Assembly: GCA_002385475.1 (NCBI GenBank) | Contig: DGDO01000120.1 | Span: 1 to 7,886, forward strand | DNA from: Candidatus Sordicultor fermentans | Lineage (GTDB): Bacteria > Atribacterota > Atribacteria > Atribacterales > Caldatribacteriaceae | Direction of reading: 5' to 3' | DNA: 7,886 nucleotides | Part shown: piece by piece, positions 1 through 5,550 of the stretch | Layout: each line of letters starts with the position of its first letter | Numbering within the stretch: position 1 is the first letter of the stretch | Made by a program: the position numbers and the translations under genes | The notes under the pieces: model-generated | Told to the model about the DNA's origin: nothing | What the model saw: only the letters and a program-made list of their open reading frames with translations | Database searches by the model: none

Positions 1-122
1 AGAATGCTTTCTTAGATCAAGGCTTGGTAGATAATCCAGAGGGAATTGCTCAAGTTATTCATGAAGCAGCAGAGGAGACTAACAATATCTTAAAAGAAAA
101 TGATCTTTATCATGAAGAGTAG
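1..122 (+). CDS. C-terminal end of probable sugar ABC transporter solute-binding protein (5' truncated)
   Basis: Only the last 39 codons are present, read in the frame beginning at base 3 and ending at the TAG at 120-122. The peptide is acidic and helical, with the stretch GIAQVIHEAAEETNNIL near its end. This resembles the usual C-terminal helix of extracellular sugar-binding proteins of ABC importers, where the gene end often reads as 'dAa-e-iN-iL'. The strongest support is position: it lies directly before two MalF/MalG-type permease genes, the normal order binding protein then permeases. In such systems the lipoprotein captures the sugar outside the membrane and delivers it to the permease pair. 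Too little is left to name the substrate or see the signal peptide. A different upstream gene cannot be excluded. Confidence 0.6.
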   Translation, partial: NAFLDQGLVDNPEGIAQVIHEAAEETNNILKENDLYHEE

Positions 123-128
123 AAATCC

Positions 129-158
129 TTACCCCTCCCCAATTTTGGGGAGGGGTAA
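129..158 (+). promoter_or_regulatory. Strong intergenic hairpin after the binding-protein gene
   Basis: The arms at 129-142 (TTACCCCTCCCCAA) and 145-158 (TTGGGGAGGGGTAA) are perfect reverse complements. In RNA this would fold as a very stable stem of about 12 pairs, with the central AATTTT as a loop. No run of T follows either arm, so it is not a classic intrinsic terminator. A hairpin between a binding-protein gene and its permease genes is a known arrangement: it protects the upstream mRNA from 3' decay or partly stops transcription, so the binding protein is made in excess over the permeases. That role is inferred here. Confidence 0.7.
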
Positions 159-180
159 AAAAGCATATTTTGGGGTGGGG
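143..180 (+). repeat. Imperfect direct repeat with four GGGG runs (possible G-quadruplex) reaching the permease ribosome binding site
   Basis: The 13-mer at 143-155 (TTTTGGGGAGGGG) recurs at 168-180 (TTTTGGGGTGGGG) with one change. Together they supply four GGGG runs at 147-150, 152-155, 172-175 and 177-180, spaced 1, 16 and 1 nt. The last run is part of the purine-rich ribosome binding site (GGGGAGAAG, 177-185) of the permease starting at 192. The first copy is also the 3' arm of the hairpin at 129-158. The second copy could pair with the same C-rich arm with one T:T mismatch. Quadruplex formation and any control role are inferences. Confidence 0.55.
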
Positions 181-191
181 AGAAGTCTACT

Positions 192-1088
192 ATGAATAAA
201 AAAAGAAGCAGGCTAAACAATTTTTATTTGTTTTGTTACATCGGTCTTTTACCTACCGTTCTTCTCTATTTTATTTTTAGAATAATTCCTATTGTCGATA
301 CTTTCCGACTTAGCTTTTACTCTTGGAGTGTACTGGGTGTTGGAAATAAATTTATTGGTCTTGAAAATTATTTTAAACTCTTTAGTGATAAACTTTTTAT
401 TACTTCTTTAGTCAATACTACTCTTTTTGCTATTTTGGTGGTTTCTTTTAGTGTAGCAATTTCTTTAGCATTGGCAATTATGCTAAATAATAAGAGAATG
501 GAACGTTTTTCTCCTATTTACGAATTGATTTATTTTCTACCGGTGGTAACTCCTATGGTGCCGGTGGCGGTAATGTGGAAGTGGATCTATGATCCCCAAT
601 ATGGTCTTTTAAATTACTTTTTATCTTTGTTTGGTATATCTCCAAAGGCCTGGCTCGTTTACCCAGAGTTGGCTTTGTATGCCATAGTAATAATGAGTGT
701 GTGGAAGATAGTCGGTTACTATATGATGATTTTTTTAGTGGGGTTGAAAAATATTTCTAAAGAATATTATGAGGCAGCGCTAATTGATGGAGCAGTAGGA
801 TGGCAAGTTTTTCGCTATATTACCTTGCCATTACTTCGTCCTATAGTTCTTTATGTTTTAGTAGTCGCTACCATTCAAGCTTTTAACGTTTTTACTCAAG
901 TTTACGTTATGACTTCCGATATTCAAGGAGCTCCTGGTCGTTTAGTTAGAGTGCTTGTGTATGACATTTATGAGAATGGGTTCCGCTACTTTAAAATGGG
1001 CTACGCTTCTGCAGAAGCGGTTATTCTTTTGCTGATTGTTCTTGTTTTAACTGTTTTTGAATTCAGAGTAATGGGGAAGGAAGATTAA
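192..1088 (+). CDS. Carbohydrate ABC transporter permease, MalF/UgpA/LacF type
   Basis: The 298-residue product is an inner-membrane permease of a binding-protein-dependent sugar importer. Six hydrophobic segments lie near residues 12-34, 71-98, 109-130, 161-185, 217-240 and 271-294. The cytoplasmic EAA loop, which docks the ATPase, is clear at residues 194-217: EAALIDGA, then a G, then ITLPLLRP. Length and topology fit the shorter MalF-like permeases that lack the large periplasmic loop of E. coli MalF. The ATG at 192 has a purine-rich site (GGGGAGAAG) 6 nt upstream. The gene follows the binding-protein remnant after a 69-nt gap holding a hairpin, and its stop is separated from the next permease start by a single base, so the two are surely co-translated and pair in the membrane. 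The sugar cannot be told from the sequence. Confidence 0.95.
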   Translation: MNKKRSRLNNFYLFCYIGLLPTVLLYFIFRIIPIVDTFRLSFYSWSVLGVGNKFIGLENYFKLFSDKLFITSLVNTTLFAILVVSFSVAISLALAIMLNNKRMERFSPIYELIYFLPVVTPMVPVAVMWKWIYDPQYGLLNYFLSLFGISPKAWLVYPELALYAIVIMSVWKIVGYYMMIFLVGLKNISKEYYEAALIDGAVGWQVFRYITLPLLRPIVLYVLVVATIQAFNVFTQVYVMTSDIQGAPGRLVRVLVYDIYENGFRYFKMGYASAEAVILLLIVLVLTVFEFRVMGKED

Positions 1089-1089
1089 G

Positions 1090-1923
1090 ATGAAAAACAT
1101 TAGATGGGGAAGTTTAAAAATCATAATTATGCATATTGTTTTGATCTTAGGTGGTATTGCGATGATTCTACCCTTCGTTTGGATGTTTGTTACTTCTATT
1201 AAGCCTTCTACCGAGGTGTTATCTTGGCCCCCTTCTTTTATTCCTAAATCTCCTACTTGGGAAAATTATCGAACTGTTCTCCGGGAAGCCCCCTTTGGCA
1301 GGTATTTTCTGAATACTCTTTTGGTCTCAACTATCTCAGCTTTAAGTATTTTATTTACTTCTTCTCTTTCTGGATTCATTTTTGCTAAGTATAAATTTCC
1401 CGGACGAAGCGTTTTGTTTCTAGTCCTTCTGGCTACAGCCATGATTCCTCTTGAGTGCTATATGATTTCTCTCTACCTTCTAATAAATAGATTTGGTTGG
1501 ATAAATACTTACCAGGGAGTAGTAGCACCAATTTTAGTTATGGCTTTTGGGGTTTTTTTTATGCGACAGAATATTTTAAGCGTTCCTAATGAACTTCTTG
1601 ATGCAGCTCGTATAGACGGTTGTTCTGAATGGAGAATCTATACAACTATTATTTTACCTCTTTCTCGCTCTGCCTTAGGGGCATTGGCTATTTTTGCTTA
1701 TATGCAAGCATGGTCCTTTTTCATTTGGCCTTTAATAGTAATCAATGAACGGGATCTTTATACTATGGAACTCGGGCTTACTATGTTCCAAAAGAGGTTC
1801 ACAGTGGATTATGGTCTTATAAGCGCTGGGTCTATGATTGCTGTTTTACCTATTTTGGTAATTTTCCTTATTTTGAGGAGAAATATAATTGAAGGGATAA
1901 CTTTAACGGGTCTTAAAGGTTAA
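1090..1923 (+). CDS. Carbohydrate ABC transporter permease, MalG/UgpE/LacG type
   Basis: The 277-residue product is the second transmembrane subunit of the importer. It shows the MalG layout: a first membrane segment near residues 11-35, the TSIKPSTEV stretch that follows it in this family, further segments near 72-97, 106-130, 143-160, 194-217 and 244-263, and the EAA loop at about 168-195 (ELLDAARIDG, then a C in place of the usual A, then IILPLSRSA). The C-terminus IIEGITLTGLKG is typical of the family. AAGGAAG lies 6 nt before the ATG, inside the end of the preceding permease gene, so translation is probably coupled. No ATP-binding subunit gene lies next to it; many sugar importers of this class share one ATPase (MsmX type) encoded elsewhere. 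The 41 nt that follow hold only an AT-rich spacer and the next ribosome binding site. Confidence 0.95.
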   Translation: MKNIRWGSLKIIIMHIVLILGGIAMILPFVWMFVTSIKPSTEVLSWPPSFIPKSPTWENYRTVLREAPFGRYFLNTLLVSTISALSILFTSSLSGFIFAKYKFPGRSVLFLVLLATAMIPLECYMISLYLLINRFGWINTYQGVVAPILVMAFGVFFMRQNILSVPNELLDAARIDGCSEWRIYTTIILPLSRSALGALAIFAYMQAWSFFIWPLIVINERDLYTMELGLTMFQKRFTVDYGLISAGSMIAVLPILVIFLILRRNIIEGITLTGLKG

Positions 1924-1950
1924 CTTAAAAAGTAAATGAAAATACAATAA

Positions 1951-1960
1951 AAGGAGTGAT
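1951..1960 (+). promoter_or_regulatory. Ribosome binding site that fixes the cupin start
   Basis: AAGGAGTGAT at 1951-1960 is a near-perfect anti-16S match, 4 to 8 nt before the ATG at 1965. A GTG at 1956 is in frame but lies inside this site, so it cannot be the real start. Confidence 0.85.
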
Positions 1961-1964
1961 TATT

Positions 1965-2291
1965 ATGTATGCTAAGAAATGGAAAGAATTTCCAGAAGAT
2001 GATCAAGGCTATGCTATTTATCACCGTTTACTTCCCAAAGAAAATGCTACCAATCTGGATATTGCCTTAGTACGGGTGAAGCCAGGTCAGACAATTCCGC
2101 CTCATACCCATGAGAATGAGGATCAAGCTTATATAGTTTTGGAAGGTAGGGGTATTTTACGATTAGGAGGGAAAGAGCAAGAACTTTCAGAACAAATGAT
2201 TGTCCATATTCCTCCTAATACAGAACACAGCGTAAGTAATCCGGATAGCATTCACGAGTTTAAATATATCTATGTGGCCAGTTGGTTTTAA
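1965..2291 (+). CDS. Small single-domain cupin protein
   Basis: The 108-residue protein is a single conserved beta-barrel cupin, probably metal-binding and cytoplasmic (no signal peptide). Cupin motif 1 is at residues 41-61: G41, then H47 and H49, then Q54 where the classical motif has Glu, then G61. Motif 2 is at residues 83-92: PPNTEHSVSN, giving the third histidine H88 and the closing Asn. Three histidines plus Gln or a nearby acid (E50, E52, D53) could still hold a divalent metal. Small cupins next to sugar genes include isomerases, epimerases, dioxygenases and ligand sensors, so no reaction can be assigned. It lies 41 nt after the permease gene and 47 nt before the SIS gene and is likely co-transcribed. 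The ATG at 1965 is chosen over the in-frame GTG at 1956 because of the ribosome binding site position. Confidence 0.9.
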   Translation: MYAKKWKEFPEDDQGYAIYHRLLPKENATNLDIALVRVKPGQTIPPHTHENEDQAYIVLEGRGILRLGGKEQELSEQMIVHIPPNTEHSVSNPDSIHEFKYIYVASWF

Positions 2292-2338
2292 TTAAAAAAC
2301 TACGCCCTAAAGGGTGAAAAAAGGAGGCAACAGTACAA

Positions 2339-3097
2339 ATGGAAATCAAAACAGAGTTTTATTTAAAGAAAGTTACAGAAATACTTGAAAAGATTGAAAA
2401 GGAATCTTGTGAATCTATTACTCAGGCAGCAGAATTAATGAGTGAGGCGATTGTAGCTGATAAGTTGATTCATGTTGTTGGAACAGGTGGCCACTCCAAC
2501 ATAGGTGCCATGGAACTTTTTTGGAGATCGGGAGGATTAGTACCCATCAATGCTTTACTCGATCCTGGTATAGATTTAGCTCATGGAGCTAAACACTCTA
2601 GCATTATGGAGAGAACCCTGGGATACGGAAAGTCTGTTTTAGAAAGCTATGACTTAAAAGAAGGAGATATTTTAATTATTGTTAATGCTTATGGGATAAA
2701 TACTATGACCATAGAGATAGCTCTTGAATCTAAAAAGAAAGGACTGAAAACCATTGGAGTTGGCTCTACCACTTTTGCTGACTTTGTTTCTAAAAGTCAT
2801 CCTGCTCGACATCCTAGTGGCAAAAATCTTCATGAAGTAGTAGATATTTTTGTTGATAATCATATGCCTTTAGGTGATGCAGTGGTGGAGTTTGATAATC
2901 TGGAGCAAAAGGTAGCTCCTGTTTCTACCTTGTGCAATAGTTTCACTCTTAATTTAATGGTTATTAAAACAGTGGGGAAAATACTGGCGAAGGGAGGGAT
3001 TCCCCCTATTTGGATGAGTAGTAATTTACCTGGTGGAGATGAGGCAAATAGGGACTTTGAGGAAAAATATGCAGCGCGTATTAGGCACTTAAGGTGA
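2339..3097 (+). CDS. SIS-domain sugar isomerase-like protein (UPF0309 type)
   Basis: The 252-residue protein is a single SIS (sugar isomerase) domain, the fold that binds phosphosugars in GmhA, GlmS and related enzymes. After an N-terminal helical segment (1-40), the phosphate-binding loop VVGTGGHSNIGAMELFWRSGG is at residues 46-66. A second strand-loop at 111-120 (ILIIVNAYGI) stands where SIS proteins have their Ser/Thr-rich loop. The signature SHPARHPSGKNLHEVVD (153-169), followed by DNHMPLGDA and the ending NLPGGDEANRDFEEKYAARI, matches what I recall of UPF0309. Members often lie beside sugar importers and amino-sugar genes; their reaction is mostly untested. The ATG at 2339 follows AAGGAGG (2321-2327) by 11 nt, slightly long, but no better start is in frame. 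Likely role: isomerisation or handling of the imported sugar phosphate. No kinase gene is visible. Confidence 0.88.
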   Translation: MEIKTEFYLKKVTEILEKIEKESCESITQAAELMSEAIVADKLIHVVGTGGHSNIGAMELFWRSGGLVPINALLDPGIDLAHGAKHSSIMERTLGYGKSVLESYDLKEGDILIIVNAYGINTMTIEIALESKKKGLKTIGVGSTTFADFVSKSHPARHPSGKNLHEVVDIFVDNHMPLGDAVVEFDNLEQKVAPVSTLCNSFTLNLMVIKTVGKILAKGGIPPIWMSSNLPGGDEANRDFEEKYAARIRHLR

Positions 3098-3100
3098 ATA

Positions 3101-3105
3101 GAAGG
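3101..3105 (+). promoter_or_regulatory. Ribosome binding site favouring the 3114 start of the ceramidase-like gene
   Basis: Two ATG codons in frame, at 3108 and 3114, compete. GAAGG at 3101-3105 is only 2 nt from the first but 8 nt from the second, a normal spacing. AAGGTG at 3091-3096, inside the end of the SIS gene, could serve 3108 at 11 nt. The second start is preferred but not certain. Confidence 0.5.
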
Positions 3106-3113
3106 TTATGACT

Positions 3114-4418
3114 ATGCATGTTGGAGTTTCAGAAATAGTAGTAACTCCCCCGGTTGGTATTATACTAGGGGGGTATAGTGCACGAAAAGAACCGTCATGT
3201 GGGGTACATGACGACCTTCATGTGCGTTCTTTCTGTTTTGTGGATAAAAGAGAAGTTTTTCTGTTGGTTGTATGTGAAGTTTTGGGATTACCTCTCTCTT
3301 TTGTAGGAGAAACAAGAGCGAAAATTGCTCGTACCATTCCTATTGACCCCCAAAATGTGTTGATTGTTGCTACTCATACTCACTCGGGACCAGACTTGCC
3401 TACTTTTATGCGGGAAAATCTGGAAAGAGAATGGTTAACGGTGTTTTCTAACCAGATAGTTGGGAGTGTCCTGGTAGCTTGGAATAATTTATCTGAAGCT
3501 TGTTTAAAATATTCTTTGGGGAGCGTATCGGGTATAGGGGTCAATAGGAGGAATCCTGCTACTGGTTTAGTAGATAATGATGTAAATGTTTTAGTCATTG
3601 AGGATAAAAACAAAGTGAAGAGGGGAGTCATCTTTAATTATGCTTGCCATCCAGTGGTTTTAGGTCCTGATAATCTTCTAATTACTGCTGATTATCCAGG
3701 ATTTACTTCTATGGCTTTGAAAAAGGTATACGACAATAATTTGTGTGCAGCTTTCACTTTGGGTGCCTGTGGCGATGTTAATACTGGTCATTCTGCTGAT
3801 TTGAGTGCAATTGGGGAAAAGATTTCGGGAAGAACTTTTGAGCGGGCTCAATCTTTAGGGTATAAATTGGCAGGAGAAGTAGTAAAAGAAGTAGAGTCAT
3901 CGAAAGAAATAGAGGATAAACTGAAAGTAAAACACTTAATGGTTAATCTTCCTTTACGGAAATTACCTTCTTTAGAAGAAGCTGAAAAAAGACTTTCCTT
4001 CTGGTTGGGTCGACTTGAAGAGATGGAACATGATATTCCGTCTCTTCTCGAAGAGGAAGGACAAATCAAAAAGGAAATAGTTTATGCCGAAGTTGAGAGA
4101 GACTTAGCAAAAGAAATTAAGCGAAGAAAGGCCCAGAAAGAAGTAAAAACTGAATTGCATGTCGTAGTCTTAGGAGATGTTGCTTTAGTGTTTCTGCCAG
4201 GAGAAGTGTTCGTGGAAATTGGAATAGATATTAAAAAAATGTCTCCTTTTGAGAATACTATAGTTATAACTATGGCTAATGATTATTTTGGCTATCTTCC
4301 CGCCCGGGAGACTTTCTTAGAAGGTGGATATGAGGTAGTTGCTAGTCCTTTTGAGGAGAACGCGGCAGAGACAATAGAACAGGCCATTGAGAAAGCGTTT
4401 GAAGATGTTCAAGATTGA
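3114..4418 (+). CDS. Neutral/alkaline ceramidase-like hydrolase, cytoplasmic, catalytic Ser absent
   Basis: The protein (434 residues; 436 from the ATG at 3108, used for numbering here) matches the N-terminal zinc-amidase domain of neutral ceramidases. Visible marks are VTPPVG (12-17), HTHSGPD (90-96), NYACHPVV (177-184), GACGDVN (219-225), LPGEVF (363-368), YFGYLP (393-398) and EGGYEV (405-410). By analogy with the Pseudomonas enzyme, H90, H181, E366 and Y408 are the likely zinc ligands. True ceramidases have GDVSPN with a nucleophilic Ser; here it is GDVNTG, so ceramide cleavage by the same mechanism is doubtful. A charged helical stretch (288-346) precedes the last part of the domain. There is no signal peptide and no C-terminal immunoglobulin-like domain, unlike secreted ceramidases. 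Position after a SIS gene in a sugar-import operon suggests an amide or ester of a sugar as substrate; this is inference. It overlaps the next gene by 14 nt. Confidence 0.88.
   Translation: MHVGVSEIVVTPPVGIILGGYSARKEPSCGVHDDLHVRSFCFVDKREVFLLVVCEVLGLPLSFVGETRAKIARTIPIDPQNVLIVATHTHSGPDLPTFMRENLEREWLTVFSNQIVGSVLVAWNNLSEACLKYSLGSVSGIGVNRRNPATGLVDNDVNVLVIEDKNKVKRGVIFNYACHPVVLGPDNLLITADYPGFTSMALKKVYDNNLCAAFTLGACGDVNTGHSADLSAIGEKISGRTFERAQSLGYKLAGEVVKEVESSKEIEDKLKVKHLMVNLPLRKLPSLEEAEKRLSFWLGRLEEMEHDIPSLLEEEGQIKKEIVYAEVERDLAKEIKRRKAQKEVKTELHVVVLGDVALVFLPGEVFVEIGIDIKKMSPFENTIVITMANDYFGYLPARETFLEGGYEVVASPFEENAAETIEQAIEKAFEDVQD
3193..3213 (+). repeat. Short perfect inverted repeat inside the ceramidase-like gene
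   Basis: CGTCATGT (3193-3200) and ACATGACG (3206-3213) are perfect reverse complements with a 5-nt loop (GGGGT), about 80 nt into the gene. It could fold as an mRNA hairpin early in the coding region. It may also be chance, as the amino acids it encodes (around SCGVHDD) fit the family. Confidence 0.5.
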
Positions 4419-5523
4419 TGAAATTATTAAGGGAAAAGAACGGGGCATTCTTCCTTATCAAGTTATATTTTTTGACATTAATGCTCAGGAAGTTCTTCTT
4501 CCCTCTGACTTGATGAACGCCGATGAATATGCTCTCTATTATCTTCGAAAGACAGGAAGTTTTGCTATTGATGTTAAAAATACTAAAATTCATGAATCAA
4601 AATGGTTGCAAAAAGCCGATTCGCAACAGAACACTCAGCTTGAACATTCTTGCGTAGGTGGCGGGACTTTTAGAACAAGAGCGTTAGATGAAACTTTTGA
4701 TTCTGTTTTTTTGGAGTTTGAGACAGGAGCAAGATGGAAAGTCTATAAAAGGCCTTTCTGGAGGGAATTTGTATCTTTCCCTTTGAAAGGGAGGGATAAT
4801 TTAGATGGCTTTTCTCTTTCTAATGCTGTAGACGCAGATAAATTTAAGGGAGTAGAAGATCGTATTTGCTTTTTTAAAAGCTTGGGTTACCTTGTCAGTG
4901 CTGAAATTAGTGGGTTTTTTTCTGGTGTTTGGTATCACCTAATGCCTTTCGAAGAGCTGCTTTCGAGAATGGTTCTCGATAAGGGTTTTATTAAAAAGGT
5001 CATAAAAATTTGGGCTGAATTCAACTTGGTGATGGCGGAACACTACCTTGAGTTAGGGGTAGATCAGATTGTTTTATGTGATGATTTAGGTACTGGCAAA
5101 GGATTGTTTATTTCTCCCAAGCTTTACGAGGAATTGCTATTTCCCTGGCACCAAAAGCTTGCTTGTCTTTGTCATAAATATAAAGCTTTCTGTCACTTAC
5201 ATTCTCATGGCAATATAAACGATATTTTGCCCCTTATAGCTGCAGCGGGAATAGATATCTTAAACCCAGTTGATTTAAGAGAGGGGATGGATGTTGAAGA
5301 ACTCTTGAGAGAATGTGAGAAAATGAGCTTTTATGTGAGCTTACAAGGATTAATCGGAGATGATTGGTCTTTTTCTTCCGTGGAAAAAATTTTAAAGAAA
5401 ATGAGAAGTTTGCAAAATGAATACGGAAGGATGCTTCTCAGAATAGACCTGATCTCTGAAGACACAGATAAACAGTCTTTTACTGACCTTATGGAGTTAG
5501 CTAGAAAATATTGTTGGGGTTAA
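4405..5523 (+). CDS. UroD-like protein, first of a tandem pair (divergent copy)
   Basis: The 372-residue protein belongs to the uroporphyrinogen decarboxylase-like superfamily (PF01208), which also holds the MtaA/MtbA corrinoid methyltransferases. Marks (numbered from the ATG at 4405) are CDDLGTGKGLFISPKLYEEL (225-244), PWHQKL (247-252), HLHSHGN (264-270) and GMD (294-296). The porphyrin-binding RQAGR motif of true UroD is absent, so a haem-pathway role is unlikely. HSHGN aligns with the HxCGN zinc motif of the methyltransferases, with His for Cys. The C-terminal third is diverged: the usual GG-D loop reads GLIGDDW (315-321) and the GGIP motif of its neighbour is missing. The ATG overlaps the previous gene by 14 nt with only a weak ribosome site (GAGAAAG, 4389-4395), so translational coupling is likely. 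An in-frame TTG at 4387 is possible but less attractive. Function unknown. Confidence 0.85.
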   Translation: MFKIDEIIKGKERGILPYQVIFFDINAQEVLLPSDLMNADEYALYYLRKTGSFAIDVKNTKIHESKWLQKADSQQNTQLEHSCVGGGTFRTRALDETFDSVFLEFETGARWKVYKRPFWREFVSFPLKGRDNLDGFSLSNAVDADKFKGVEDRICFFKSLGYLVSAEISGFFSGVWYHLMPFEELLSRMVLDKGFIKKVIKIWAEFNLVMAEHYLELGVDQIVLCDDLGTGKGLFISPKLYEELLFPWHQKLACLCHKYKAFCHLHSHGNINDILPLIAAAGIDILNPVDLREGMDVEELLRECEKMSFYVSLQGLIGDDWSFSSVEKILKKMRSLQNEYGRMLLRIDLISEDTDKQSFTDLMELARKYCWG

Positions 5524-5534
5524 GTAAAACTAAG

Positions 5535-5540
5535 AAAGGA
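5535..5540 (+). promoter_or_regulatory. Ribosome binding site supporting a TTG start for the second UroD-like gene
   Basis: AAAGGA at 5535-5540 lies 10 nt before the TTG at 5551. The first in-frame ATG is about 65 nt further on and would remove the family's N-terminal helix and the first strand, so TTG is the likely start. Confidence 0.65.
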
Positions 5541-5550
5541 TTTTCTAACT

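Noticed and set aside
129..158. Intergenic palindrome as a rho-independent terminator
   Set aside because: The stem is strong, but A residues follow it on the + strand and no T-run follows on the - strand, so it is better seen as an attenuator or mRNA-stabilising hairpin.
1553..1560. Run of eight T in the second permease gene as a frameshift or slippage site
   Set aside because: The reading frame continues intact on both sides with normal family sequence, and several similar T runs occur across the window, as expected for AT-rich membrane-protein genes.
2303..2316. Short inverted repeat CGCCC/GGGTG between the cupin and SIS genes as a terminator
   Set aside because: Only five pairs, one of them a G-T wobble, with a TAAA loop and followed by A rather than T residues. 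The next gene's ribosome binding site begins 5 nt later.
2672..2863. Reverse-strand open frame inside the SIS gene
   Set aside because: It lies wholly within a well-supported SIS gene, shows no domain features and has no neighbours on that strand. The same applies to the reverse frames at 3380-3631, 3848-4069, 4342-4593, 5569-5877, 6325-6507 and 6659-6844.
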